From: Myxococcales bacterium
GTDB lineage: Bacteria; Myxococcota_A; Polyangia; Polyangiales; Polyangiaceae
Assembly (NCBI GenBank): GCA_016794345.1
Contig: JAEUKE010000276.1
Coordinates: forward strand, 1-64,000
Direction of reading: 5' to 3'
Length of the DNA: 64,000 bases
Shown here one piece after another: positions 1-8,512 of this stretch. How positions within the stretch are numbered: position 1 is the stretch's first letter; each line of letters begins with the position of its first letter. The position numbers and the translations under genes were made by a program. Under the pieces are notes generated by a model that worked only from the letters and a program-made list of their open reading frames with translations, did not search any database and was not told the origin of the DNA.

Positions 1-254
1 CGGGCGTAGGCGAGCGCAACGCCGACGACGCTGTCAGCCGTGTCGAGCCCGAGGATCGAGCACCCCGCAACGAGGTCGTCCGTGAGCACCGCGCGTGACC
101 AGACGTCGAATGGAGGCGTACGCTGCGACTCCACGGCCGGCAGATCGCGCTCGATCTCGGAGCACGCGTCGTAGACGGCACGCGCGCCCGGTCTCGCCAC
201 GAGCCACGGGAGATCGACTGCAGCCGAATGGCGCGGAGAGCGACCAGGAGTCGG
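1..254 (-). CDS. Partial hypothetical protein, running off the left edge
   Basis: On the minus strand one frame stays open from the TGA at 255-257 to the window edge, with strongly G/C-ending codons. It translates to about 84 residues containing VDLPWLVARPGARAVYD and PFDVWSRAVL. No family was recognised. No ATG is present: the only in-frame GTG is at 200, with no Shine-Dalgarno. Coding-like sequence in the other frames just upstream suggests the 5' end is frameshifted or the gene is decayed. The true start and the C-terminus are not visible. Confidence 0.4.
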
Positions 255-257
255 TCA

Positions 258-658
258 ATAGTCTTTGCGCGCCCGGTCCTGGTCGCACTCGGGGCAAACC
301 CCGGTCGCATCGGGTCGGGCCGGCCGGCTCGGCAGGCGTAAGTGGTTGAATGGTGATCGAGGAGCCAGCGCGGCGCGCCGGCGGTGCGACCAAGAAGGGC
401 GGAACACAAAGTAACAGCCGCGTCCTGATCGCGGCGCGAGCACGGACTGGCGCGCCGGCGCACTCAGGGAGCGAGAGCAGGACAGCGCGCCCCGGGCCTC
501 GGCGGCCGCTGGCCTCGCGATCCCATACCCACGGTCTCGCCTCGGCGGCCGCAGGCCGCGCGATTGGTTCGCGTGAGCGAGGGCGGTGAGGGGTTGGCCC
601 TTCTCCGAAGCGCAGTGAGTATGTCCCGAAGGCAGCTCCATACCCTCCGGGCTAGGCT
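258..658. other. Intergenic stretch without a convincing gene
   Basis: No frame shows steady G/C third-position bias. It holds two related GC-rich blocks, around 498-523 and 540-568, both beginning CCTCGGCGGCCGC. At 582-606 lies an imperfect inverted copy of the core of the repeat at 703-819 (GGCGGTGAGGGGTTGGCCC, then TTCTCC). The open frames here look like chance reading of GC-rich DNA. Confidence 0.5.
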
Positions 659-684
659 CTCGGCGGCCGTAGCAGGCCGCCGAG
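659..684. terminator. Perfect GC hairpin in the intergenic repeat region
   Basis: CTCGGCGGCC and its exact complement GGCCGCCGAG are separated by the 6-base loop GTAGCA, a 10-bp stem. It lies downstream of the minus-strand papain-like gene ending at 819, so it may help end that transcript. There is no T-tract, so it could equally be part of a dispersed intergenic repeat. Confidence 0.4.
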
Positions 685-702
685 CCTCATGCGCCGTAGG
701 GA

Positions 703-819
703 CCGGCGAGACGGAGCGAAGGAGAAGGGCCAACCCCTCCCCGCCCGAGCGGCCCCGCGTCCGGCGAGACGGAGCGAAGGAGAAGGGCCAACCCCTCCCC
801 GCCCGAGCGGCCTCCGCGT
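703..819. repeat. Two tandem copies of a 58/59-bp repeat
   Basis: Copies at 703-760 and 761-819 begin CCGGCGAGACGGAGCGAAGG and end in CCGCGT. They differ mainly by a C/T change and one extra base near the end. The second copy touches the stop codon of the papain-like gene. The segment 721-745 is an inverted match to 582-606, so the copies can fold against the upstream arm. Confidence 0.8.
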
Positions 820-2285
820 CAGCCGCCGCAGGTCAGCGTGCAGGCGTCGACAGCCCCAGTCACGCACGCCGAGTCCCAGCTGTTGTTGCAGCAGTAGGGA
901 TCTACGTCGCACACGATCTCGATACACGCCTTCTTGTCGCCGTCCTCGCAGCTCGAAGCGCTGAGCTTCGGGCCCTCGGCGCAGAGATCCACCTCACAGG
1001 TCCCCGGCTTCGCCTTTGCGTCGGTCGCGAAGCCCTCGGGCGGCAGCACGAGACCGGTCAGGCCGGCGACGTTGGTCTTGATGCCGCACTTGTCGCCGTT
1101 CGACTCGGTGCACTTGGTGAGCGGCCCGTCGAGGTACGCCGCGTAGATGTCGTGGTAGCCGCGGAACTCCTCGCCCGACTCGTTGGGCGCGAGGCTCGTG
1201 CCCCAGGAGTTCTTGATGCGGACGAACTCGATCTTCGCCTCGGGCGAGAGCGCGGCGTCGAGCGCGGCCGGATCGGTCACGAGCTTGCCGGCCTCGAGCG
1301 TGCCGAAGCCCGGCACGTCGTTGATCTGGTAGTCCTCGACCACGGTCATGTGGCCACCCTGGCGGCCGGGGTTGGTCGGGGGCGCCATGAAGCGATTCTG
1401 CGAGTCCATCGCGGCGAAGTCGACGAACCACGTCATGATGACCGGCATGCCGTCGTGCATGGCCTTCTGCATCTTGCCGAGCAGGGCGCGGCGCGACGTC
1501 GGGCTGGACGGGTAGCGCTCCTCGTTCCAGGCGTATTTGCCCTTGCGCTTGAGCACGTCCCAGCTCGAAGCCGGCGTGCCGATCGCGTCGGCGAGCGAGA
1601 TGTTCGTGCCGACCGGAACGTCCTTCGCGAGGTGCAGGCCCACGCCCTCGGCCGGGGCGATGCCCGACGAGGCGAACGTACGCGACACGTCTTCACCAAA
1701 GGTCTCGTTCATGATCGCGATGGTGCCCGCCGAGAGGCCCCAGGCCTTGTCGAGCTCCTGGCGCACGAGCTTGCGGTTCTTGCGCGCAGCCGGATCCTTC
1801 AGGGCGCCGTTCTTGAGCGACTCGTTGATCGCCGCGAGCGCCGAGGACTGACGCGAGGAGCGGGCCGCCTCGCTCTCCTCTGGGATGAAGACGCCTTCGT
1901 CCATCACGCCGTAGCGGCGCATGAGCTCGGCCGCGAGCCCGTACCAGCCGCCGGTCGAGATCTGTCCCTTGTCCAGGTTGGCCGCCGACGCCTGGCCCTT
2001 CGGCGGACCGGCGATCTCCTCGTACCAGTGCCAGTACGAGATCCACGACTCCGAGAGGTTGAGCTCCGTCCCCGTGTGCGTGAGGTGCAGCGACTCGGCC
2101 CAACCCACGCTCGCGTAGACCCAGCAGTTGCCGATCGACTGGTTCTTCACCTTCGTGTTCTTCACGTCGGTGACGTTGTCCTCTTGCGTGCCGATGTCGT
2201 CGCAGCCGGCGGCGAGGGGCGCCACGGCGAGCGCGGCGAGGGTGGCGAAGCGCGAGGCCTGGAGGAACAAGGAACGGAGCTTCAT
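819..2285 (-). CDS. Papain-like (C1-type) cysteine peptidase lipoprotein
   Basis: A 488-residue protein with a lipoprotein signal (LAAG-C, Cys28). The catalytic set of the papain fold is readable: Gln49 (oxyanion hole), Cys54 in GNCWVYAS, His312 in GGHMTVVEDY and Asn359 in KNSWGT. The last ~60 residues are Cys-rich (CCNNSWDSAC), probably a disulphide-bonded tail. It is predicted to be an envelope-anchored peptidase. The Cys-His spacing of about 258 residues is longer than in classic papains because of an insertion around residues 90-270. It is a single gene divergent from the oxidase at 2449. The substrate is unknown. Confidence 0.82.
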   Translation of the reverse strand: MKLRSLFLQASRFATLAALAVAPLAAGCDDIGTQEDNVTDVKNTKVKNQSIGNCWVYASVGWAESLHLTHTGTELNLSESWISYWHWYEEIAGPPKGQASAANLDKGQISTGGWYGLAAELMRRYGVMDEGVFIPEESEAARSSRQSSALAAINESLKNGALKDPAARKNRKLVRQELDKAWGLSAGTIAIMNETFGEDVSRTFASSGIAPAEGVGLHLAKDVPVGTNISLADAIGTPASSWDVLKRKGKYAWNEERYPSSPTSRRALLGKMQKAMHDGMPVIMTWFVDFAAMDSQNRFMAPPTNPGRQGGHMTVVEDYQINDVPGFGTLEAGKLVTDPAALDAALSPEAKIEFVRIKNSWGTSLAPNESGEEFRGYHDIYAAYLDGPLTKCTESNGDKCGIKTNVAGLTGLVLPPEGFATDAKAKPGTCEVDLCAEGPKLSASSCEDGDKKACIEIVCDVDPYCCNNSWDSACVTGAVDACTLTCGG

Positions 2286-2448
2286 GGGTTGCGTGGCCCT
2301 AGAGCATCAACCGGGCCAGGCGCGGGCCCCCCAAGATCCGGGGAGAAAGTGGTGTGATGTAGGTTGTGGGCCCTGGGAGTGGATCTACGAGGATCCGGCC
2401 AGGGGATCCAACCAGGTCCCCCGGCTGGCCGGTATCCTCTCGCCGTTC

Positions 2449-3537
2449 ATGGCAAACGACGCCAAGCGGAAGGGTCGGAAGCTGCTCACGGTGCGCGACT
2501 TCGAGCGCCTGGCCCGGCAGCGACTCTCGAAGCCCGCCTACGACTATTTCCGGTCGGGGTCCGAGGAAGAGCGGGCGCTCGCGCGCAACGAGGAGGCGTA
2601 CCGGAGGTGGGTCGTCTGGTACCGCGTGCTCGTCGACGTCGCGGAGCGCGATCTGTCGACGACGGTGCTCGGCATCCCGGTGGCCACCCCCATCCTCATC
2701 GCGCCGACCGCGTACCACCGCCTCGCGCACCCCGAAGGGGAGCTGGCGACGGCTCGAGCGGCGACGGTCGCCGGGACGGTCTACGTGGTCTCCACGCTGG
2801 CGACGACCGCCCTGGAGGACGTGGCGCAGGAGAGCGCCGGCCCGAAGTTCTTCCAGCTCTACGTGCACAAGGACCGCGGCTTCACGCGGGAGCTGATCGA
2901 GCGGGCCGAGTCGGCCGGCTACGACGCGCTCGTCGTGACGGCGGACACCCCTCTCCTGGGACGGCGCCTGCGCGACGAGCGCAACGGCTTCTGCCTTCCT
3001 GACGGGCTTGTCATGTCGAACCTCGCCCACCTGGCTGGGCCTACCGACGGCTCGATGCTCGCGCGGTACGTCGCCGAGCGCCACGACGCGAGCTTCACCT
3101 GGAAGGACCTGGAGTGGCTCAAGTCGCTCTCGCACCTGCCCATCGTCCTCAAGGGGATCGTCCGGGTGGACGACGCGGTCCGCGCGGCGGACGAAGGCGT
3201 AGCCGGCGTCATCGTGTCCAACCACGGCGGGCGCCAACTCGACTCCGCGCCCGCCACGCTCGACGCGCTGCCCGGCATCGCCGAGGCGCTGCGCGGCCGC
3301 TGCGAGGTCCTGATGGACGGCGGGATCCGCTCCGGGGCGGACGTCTTCAAGGCGCTGGCCCTCGGCGCGCGCGCCGTCCTGGTGGGGCGGCCCGTCCTGT
3401 GGGGCCTCGCCGCCGGTGGAGAAGACGGTGTCGTCAGCGTGCTCCGCCTCCTGGCCGAAGACCTCTCCAAGACCATGGCGCTCGCCGGCACGCGGACGCT
3501 CGCAGACATCGAGCGCACGATGGTCGCGCTCGGCTGA
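2449..3537 (+). CDS. FMN-dependent alpha-hydroxy-acid oxidase/dehydrogenase
   Basis: A 362-residue enzyme of the glycolate oxidase/L-lactate dehydrogenase family, which oxidises a 2-hydroxy acid to a 2-oxo acid using FMN. Visible family features are the N-terminal FERLARQRLSKPAYDYFRSG, Tyr138 in QLYVHKD, Lys235 (LKGI), the catalytic His259-Gly-Gly-Arg262 in SNHGGRQLD, and the FMN-phosphate loop GGIRSGADV (291-299). Length is normal for the family. ATG 2449 was chosen because homology begins directly after it, although the frame stays open further upstream. There is no signal peptide, so it is cytoplasmic. The exact substrate (lactate, glycolate, other) cannot be decided from sequence. Confidence 0.88.
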   Translation: MANDAKRKGRKLLTVRDFERLARQRLSKPAYDYFRSGSEEERALARNEEAYRRWVVWYRVLVDVAERDLSTTVLGIPVATPILIAPTAYHRLAHPEGELATARAATVAGTVYVVSTLATTALEDVAQESAGPKFFQLYVHKDRGFTRELIERAESAGYDALVVTADTPLLGRRLRDERNGFCLPDGLVMSNLAHLAGPTDGSMLARYVAERHDASFTWKDLEWLKSLSHLPIVLKGIVRVDDAVRAADEGVAGVIVSNHGGRQLDSAPATLDALPGIAEALRGRCEVLMDGGIRSGADVFKALALGARAVLVGRPVLWGLAAGGEDGVVSVLRLLAEDLSKTMALAGTRTLADIERTMVALG

Positions 3538-3563
3538 CCGCGCGGGCTCGTCGCGTCGCTCCT

Positions 3564-3584
3564 CCTTCCGCCCTCAGCGGAAGG
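3564..3584. terminator. Bidirectional hairpin between convergent genes
   Basis: CCTTCCGC, a 5-base loop CCTCA, then GCGGAAGG: a perfect 8-bp stem. It follows the oxidase stop (3537), and the minus-strand stop codon of the next gene (TCA at 3574-3576) sits in the loop. It is placed to end transcription from both sides. No U-tract. Confidence 0.6.
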
Positions 3585-4248
3585 TCTTCGGATCGTCGCT
3601 CGCGATGACCGAGCGCTTCGCTGCCGGGCCGAGCCGGATGCGCTTGGGGGGCTCGCGGTAGTTGCCCCGCGCCTCGGTCGTGGGGTCGGGATCCGGCTCG
3701 AGGCTCGCGAGACCGACGACGGCGATCTCCTGGTCGACCTCGTACACAGCCTCGAAGCATCGGAGCCCCTCGGAGCCGGAGGGGCGCGCCCTCTCGTTGG
3801 CGTGGAGGAGCGCCTCGATCACGTGGTCCGTTTGCCCGCGCCCGCGCGTCTCCCCCGAGCGGCTCCTCGCGGCGGCGAAGGTCCAGCTCTCCCCCGGCGA
3901 GACGACGGCGCGCCCGGTCTCGTCCGACAGGAAGAAGTCCTGCGCAGCGCCAGTGTGGAGGACCTCACGCCAGAATGTTCCCTTCCCTGAAGGCTGCTCG
4001 GACTCGATCCAGACCTGCCAGTGCACGCAGGGTCGTCCGCTGATCGGCGCGACGAGCGGCTCGGCGACCGCGCCGACGCGTCCGACGATCTTGATCCGCC
4101 TCCCTGCGCTCGCCTCGGAGATCGGGACGCGGCGGTGCGTCGAGAGAGAACGCTTGATGACCTGCGGCGTGGAGTACCAGTAGATGAAGCCTCGAAGGCC
4201 TGCCACGGTCGCGGCGACCCCCACCACCGTCAGGGTGAGCGGATCCAC
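3574..4248 (-). CDS. GIDE-domain membrane protein
   Basis: About 224 residues. An N-terminal membrane helix (roughly residues 5-25) is followed by a region resembling the GIDE domain known from MULAN/E3-ligase-like proteins: TPQVIKRSL, KIVGRVGAV, LVAPISGRPCVHWQVWIE and FFLSDETGRAVVSP. Bacterial members lack the RING finger and are of unknown function, and no RING is seen here. GTG 4248 is taken as start because the membrane helix begins just after it and the divergent lipoprotein starts 38 bases away. Family assignment is from motif memory. Confidence 0.65.
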   Translation of the reverse strand: MDPLTLTVVGVAATVAGLRGFIYWYSTPQVIKRSLSTHRRVPISEASAGRRIKIVGRVGAVAEPLVAPISGRPCVHWQVWIESEQPSGKGTFWREVLHTGAAQDFFLSDETGRAVVSPGESWTFAAARSRSGETRGRGQTDHVIEALLHANERARPSGSEGLRCFEAVYEVDQEIAVVGLASLEPDPDPTTEARGNYREPPKRIRLGPAAKRSVIASDDPKTFR

Positions 4249-4286
4249 GTGCAGACGATAACCCGGCCGTCGAGTAAGATGCCGCC

Positions 4287-4829
4287 ATGTTCCGCGTTCG
4301 ACCGTGGTTGGCGAGCAGCGCGCTCGCGCTCCTCGTGGGTTGCTCGGCCAACGTCGACGATCTGTTCGGCGAGACAGGCGGCGCAGGCGGGGCCGGCGGC
4401 GCGCCCACGACCACCACGTCGGGCCCGGGCGCGACGACGTCGACCAGTCAGACGAGCGCGCAGTCGAGCTCCTCCTCGGACTCTGCCAGCTCGACCGACG
4501 CAGCCACGTCCACGTCGGTGGGCTCCACGAGCGCGGCGACCGCCACCTCGAGCACGGACGCGGCGACCTCCGTCGCCTCCAGCTCCTCGTCGCAGATGTG
4601 CACGCCGGACGGGGAGGGCTGCTTCTTCGACGGCGACTGCTGCACCAACCTCTGCGCCGGCGGCACGTGCGGCTGCCTCGTTGACGGCGAGGGTTGTTTC
4701 TTCGGCGGCGACTGCTGCACCGGCGTCTGCGCACAGGGACAGTGCGGCTGCCACGGAGCCGGCGAAGGGTGCTTCTGGGACGGCGATTGCTGCTCGAACG
4801 ATTGCCAAGACGGCGACTGCCAGCCCTGA
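4287..4829 (+). CDS. Cys-repeat lipoprotein
   Basis: A 180-residue lipoprotein (LALLVG-C, Cys19). A Gly then Ser/Thr-rich linker (about 30-105) leads to three tandem repeats of pattern GEGCF-x-GDCC-x3-C-x2-G-x-CGC. The even spacing suggests small disulphide-knotted units. It is predicted to stand at the cell surface on a flexible stalk. No enzyme motif; function unknown. It is convergent with the oxidoreductase at 4840, 10 bases apart. Lipoproteins of this layout are common in Polyangia. Confidence 0.8.
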   Translation: MFRVRPWLASSALALLVGCSANVDDLFGETGGAGGAGGAPTTTTSGPGATTSTSQTSAQSSSSSDSASSTDAATSTSVGSTSAATATSSTDAATSVASSSSSQMCTPDGEGCFFDGDCCTNLCAGGTCGCLVDGEGCFFGGDCCTGVCAQGQCGCHGAGEGCFWDGDCCSNDCQDGDCQP

Positions 4830-4839
4830 GCCCCGGCCG

Positions 4840-5805
4840 CTACGGCAAGAGGAGCAGCTTGCCGACGACCTTGCCGGCCTTCGATATCTCGTGGGCTCGC
4901 TCGGCCTCGGCGAGCGGAAAGCGCGCTTCGATCAAGGGCTCGATGGCGCCGCTCGCGAGCCAGGCGACGAGCGGGTCGAGGTTCTTGCGGCTCGGTCGGC
5001 CGAGCACCTGCGTGACCTGCCGGGAGAACGTGAACGAGAGCACGTCCGCGGGCCGCACCACGATGAGCACGACCTTGCCGCGCCCGCGAAGCAACGCGCG
5101 GCTCGGACCGAGCGCGTAGCTCTCGGTCCCCACCGCGTTGAACACCAGATCGTACGGTCCGTGCTCGCGCGCCGCCGCGAGCGCGTCGCCCTTCGTGTAG
5201 TCCACTGCCGTGGCGCCGAGCTTCTCGACCAGCGCCGTGTTGCGCGTCGAGCAGACGCCGACCGCCTCGAGCCCCAGCGCGCGTGCGATCTGCAGGGTCA
5301 CCAGGCCTACCCCACCTGCTGCGCCGAGCACGAGGATGCGCGTGCCCGGCGCCGGTACGGTCGTGGAGATGTGCGCCGCCTCCAGCGCGCGGAGCGCCGT
5401 GGCGCCGGGCACGGGCAGACACGCGGCGGCCTCGAACGAGACCCCATCCGGGAGGCCGGTGCATTGCTCGTCGCGCACGACGACCTCGGTCGCGTAGCTG
5501 CCCAGCTGCTTGCGCGAGAAGTCCGTCGCGCCGACCACACGTGCGCCGATCGGCAAGTCCGCCTCCGGTCCGGCCTCGATGACCTCCCCCGCGAAGTCCA
5601 CCCCGACCACGAGCGGGCCGCTTGGCCCCACGAACCGGTGCGCGAACCGGAGGGGCCCACCCGCGCGCATCTTCCAGTCGACCGGGTTCACGCCGATGGC
5701 GCGCACCCGCACCCGGACGTCGCGCCGCCCGACCTCGCGAGCGGGGAGCTCGACGAGCCGGAGCGGCTCGTCGGCGGAGGCGGAGGTGGCGACGGTGATC
5801 GTCAT
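4840..5805 (-). CDS. Zinc-independent MDR family oxidoreductase (quinone-reductase-like)
   Basis: A 321-residue medium-chain dehydrogenase/reductase. The N-terminal GroES-like half shows VRVRAIGVNPVDWKMRAG and VGVDFAGEV; the Rossmann half has GAAGGVGLVTLQIARALG for NADPH binding and ends with EISKAGKVVGKLLLLP. The zinc ligands of alcohol dehydrogenases are absent, as in quinone oxidoreductases. It is predicted to reduce quinones or enals with NADPH in the cytoplasm. It lies 18 bases downstream of the PHP-lipoprotein gene stop side on the same strand order but with its own ATG at 5805. Confidence 0.85.
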   Translation of the reverse strand: MTITVATSASADEPLRLVELPAREVGRRDVRVRVRAIGVNPVDWKMRAGGPLRFAHRFVGPSGPLVVGVDFAGEVIEAGPEADLPIGARVVGATDFSRKQLGSYATEVVVRDEQCTGLPDGVSFEAAACLPVPGATALRALEAAHISTTVPAPGTRILVLGAAGGVGLVTLQIARALGLEAVGVCSTRNTALVEKLGATAVDYTKGDALAAAREHGPYDLVFNAVGTESYALGPSRALLRGRGKVVLIVVRPADVLSFTFSRQVTQVLGRPSRKNLDPLVAWLASGAIEPLIEARFPLAEAERAHEISKAGKVVGKLLLLP

Positions 5806-5823
5806 CGACGACCCGCACGCACC

Positions 5824-8445
5824 TCAGGGCGTGAAGTAGATCGGGTTCGACACCGCAAACGGCTCCTTGCCCGGATGCACCGGGGCGAGATCGCCGGTGG
5901 CCTTGGCGTGGAACACGACCCACGAGCGCGGGCCGGCCGGCAGGTTGACGGTGACCTGGTTGACGAAGGTCTTGCCGGGGCCGGTGCCCACGGGGGCGAG
6001 CGGCTCGGTCGCGACGGTCTCGCCGTTGACGATGACCTCGAGCGTGTCGGGGGTCACCCACGTGGGTGAGCGGACGGTAACGGTGAAGTCCACCGCGCCG
6101 CTGGAGCCGGCCACGGTGTCGCCGGGCGCGCTCGAGCCGGGGCCATCGACCGAGAGGAACATGCCCGCGCCGATGGTGGACCGGCCCGCCTTGATGGCGT
6201 CGCGCACGTCCTCCTGCGTGACCTGCTGCGGGTCGTCGTAGCCGAGCTGCAGGAACGTACGCGGATAGCCGACCGGCGAGGTGCGCAGGTGGTGGCTGTC
6301 GCTCGAGCCGACGGCGCCGATGGTCTTGCCGGCGTTGAGGAGCGCGAACCAATGCGCGACCGAGTCCTCGCGGTTCGAATCGAGCCCCGAGTCGTTGAAG
6401 ACCTCGATCGCGTCGAAGTTCTCGTCCCAGAGCGCGTGCGACGACGTGCCCGTCGCCTTGTCGAGCATGGCGGCGGTGAAATACGAGCTGAACGCGGTGT
6501 TTCCGCTCGGATGATTGACGATCAGCGCCGGCTGCTCCGGCAGCGAGTCGACGTCCGCGAAGACGTCGCGTGGCGTCTTGCCGAGCCAGTCGCGCGCGCC
6601 GTTGTTGAGCTCCCCGGGGCGCGGCGTGAGCGGGACGACGCCGAAGTGGCCCCACGTGAACGTGGTCAGCTCCTCCGACGAGATGCCGAAGGCCCAGTCC
6701 TCCATGCCGAGCTGCTCGATGATCGGCTGGAAGCTGATCACCCACTCGTGCTCGCTGGACACCGGAATATCGAGCCCCTCCGCGAGGGCGCCGCGGACCT
6801 TGTACTCGACCGGGTCCGACGAGTCCGCCGAGTACTGGGAGTGGATGTGGAAGTCGGCGCTCATCGCGCCGATCGTGTCGACGGAGTGCTCGAGCGGAGC
6901 CGCGACGTCGAGCGTCTCGCCGGCCGCAACCGTGACGACTTCGTCATGAATCTCCCACTCGTAGCCGCGCGAGACGACGACGCGGTGCTCGCCCGGCGGG
7001 ACGACGAGCGTGGACTGCCCGTTCACCGCGAAGTCCACCAGGAGACGCCCGTTGGCTTCGTCCGGCGTACCGAAGGCGTCAGGCGTGGGCGCGGGCGCGC
7101 TCGTTGGGATGACCTGGACCCGCACCGGAAGCGGCGTCGTGGTGTTCGCGACGACGGCGGCGACTCGGATGGTGGCGTGGGGCGCAAACGAGAGGTCCTG
7201 AGTGGTCGTCCCGGGCGCGACCTCCGTCCCTTGTGTGGGGTAGCCGCGGAGCTTGGGTGTGAACGTGACAGTCTCGTCAGGAACGTGGAGGCTGTAGTTG
7301 CCGCTCGCGTCGGTGAGGGCGCGGGTGATGTAGCCGCTCGCGCCGGTGACGTGCACGAAGGCGCCCGCGACGGGCTGCCCGGCGTCGTCCGTCAGCTGGC
7401 CTGTGACCTCGCGCCAGGCCGCGGCACCGTTCGCCCGCCGCGTGACCTCGAGCAGGCCGTCGACGCCGCGTCCCACCTCACCCACGACGAGCTCGAAGCG
7501 CTCCGACACGCTCGACGTGCAGGCCGGGTAGACGACGCCGTCGCCGCCGAAGAGCTCGAAGCCGCTCTGGCTGATGCCGCCGTACTCGATCTGGCCGCCG
7601 TCGGGGCCCTGGTAGGCGAAGGGCACGCCGCGGTCTGCGACGAACCCGACGAGCGCGCCCTTGCCCTTCGGCTCGCCGAAGCCCGTGCCCGGGACGAAGC
7701 GCTTGTTGAACGTCGTCTGGAAGAAGCCGAGCAGCTCCCACGAGCCCTCGATCGTGGCGCCGGTGTCGACGTTGTAGTCGATGTTGGGGTTCGCGATGCC
7801 GTATTGGATCGAGAGCTTCTCGGCGCCCGGCTCGAGGACGTAGTCCACCACCGAGGGGAGGTCGGCGTAGTCCTTCGGGAAGATGGCGCCGAACGTGTCG
7901 CCCAGAAACGGGATGGGCGTGAGGATGCCCGCGACGCGGATGACCGCAGCGTTGCCGTCCGAACCGTCGTTCATGACGGTGATGCTGTCGGGCTTGACGT
8001 TGTAGAGCGACGTCAGCTGCAGCGTCTCGACGAACATCGACTCGCCGAGGGGCCGCCCGTCGTCCCCGACGCGATCGACCGCGAGGATCTCGCCGCCGAA
8101 TCGGGCGTAGCCGTCCGACACGTCCGCGTTCTCGATGACGATCGCGACGTGCTCGTTCGCGAGCACGAAGTCGCCGTCTTCGATCTTGAACTTGCCGTGC
8201 GCGGGCTGCGGAACGTCCGCCGCGTTGATGCGCCCGGCGCGCGCTTGCCCCGCGGCCTTCGCCCCGAACGGATCCGCGTGGCCCGTCGGATCGCCCATCG
8301 CGAACGCGAGGGAAGCCACGTCACACTCGAGGGGCTGCTCGGGGTCGGGGTCCTTCGGCACCGTCTCTTCGTCGCAGCCGGCGGCGGCGAGACCGAACGG
8401 GGAGAGACCAACGGCGAGGAGGAGGTAACGGCTTCGAAGCAGCAA
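5824..8445 (-). CDS. CehA/McbA-type PHP-domain metallohydrolase lipoprotein
   Basis: About 873 residues from a TTG start at 8445, chosen because it places the lipoprotein signal (LAAAG-C, Cys24) correctly; the frame is open further upstream. The middle carries a carboxypeptidase-regulatory-like beta domain (GQLTDDAGQPVAGAFVHVTG). The C-terminal third has PHP-type metal motifs SADFHIHSQYSADSSD, SSEHEW and a late SSDSHHLR, as in CehA/McbA-family metallohydrolases. It is predicted to be an exported metal-dependent phosphoesterase or esterase. It lies 67 bases downstream of the MFS gene with a strong hairpin between them, so co-transcription is uncertain. Two TGAC-N6-GTCA palindromes (6933, 7266) fall inside it. 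Confidence 0.8.
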   Translation of the reverse strand: MLLRSRYLLLAVGLSPFGLAAAGCDEETVPKDPDPEQPLECDVASLAFAMGDPTGHADPFGAKAAGQARAGRINAADVPQPAHGKFKIEDGDFVLANEHVAIVIENADVSDGYARFGGEILAVDRVGDDGRPLGESMFVETLQLTSLYNVKPDSITVMNDGSDGNAAVIRVAGILTPIPFLGDTFGAIFPKDYADLPSVVDYVLEPGAEKLSIQYGIANPNIDYNVDTGATIEGSWELLGFFQTTFNKRFVPGTGFGEPKGKGALVGFVADRGVPFAYQGPDGGQIEYGGISQSGFELFGGDGVVYPACTSSVSERFELVVGEVGRGVDGLLEVTRRANGAAAWREVTGQLTDDAGQPVAGAFVHVTGASGYITRALTDASGNYSLHVPDETVTFTPKLRGYPTQGTEVAPGTTTQDLSFAPHATIRVAAVVANTTTPLPVRVQVIPTSAPAPTPDAFGTPDEANGRLLVDFAVNGQSTLVVPPGEHRVVVSRGYEWEIHDEVVTVAAGETLDVAAPLEHSVDTIGAMSADFHIHSQYSADSSDPVEYKVRGALAEGLDIPVSSEHEWVISFQPIIEQLGMEDWAFGISSEELTTFTWGHFGVVPLTPRPGELNNGARDWLGKTPRDVFADVDSLPEQPALIVNHPSGNTAFSSYFTAAMLDKATGTSSHALWDENFDAIEVFNDSGLDSNREDSVAHWFALLNAGKTIGAVGSSDSHHLRTSPVGYPRTFLQLGYDDPQQVTQEDVRDAIKAGRSTIGAGMFLSVDGPGSSAPGDTVAGSSGAVDFTVTVRSPTWVTPDTLEVIVNGETVATEPLAPVGTGPGKTFVNQVTVNLPAGPRSWVVFHAKATGDLAPVHPGKEPFAVSNPIYFTP

Positions 8446-8484
8446 AGTGGCGAAAGGGTAACACGCCGGCCCAGGCCGCGGCAG

Positions 8485-8507
8485 GGCGCGCCGGCCGCCG
8501 GCGCGCC
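8485..8507. terminator. Perfect 11-bp inverted repeat after the transporter gene
   Basis: GGCGCGCCGGC and GCCGGCGCGCC flank a single central C. It lies 5 bases past the stop of the MFS gene on the minus strand and 40 bases before the next start, so it is probably a terminator or transcript-end stabiliser. It is all G/C and has no T-tract. Confidence 0.55.
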
Positions 8508-8512
8508 GCCCC

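Noticed and set aside
564..2357. A 597-codon plus-strand open frame
   Set aside because: It is antisense to the papain-like gene, whose catalytic residues and signal peptide are intact.
4448..6745. A 765-codon minus-strand open frame
   Set aside because: It is a shifted frame of the oxidoreductase and PHP-domain genes, with low-complexity Arg/Ala translation.
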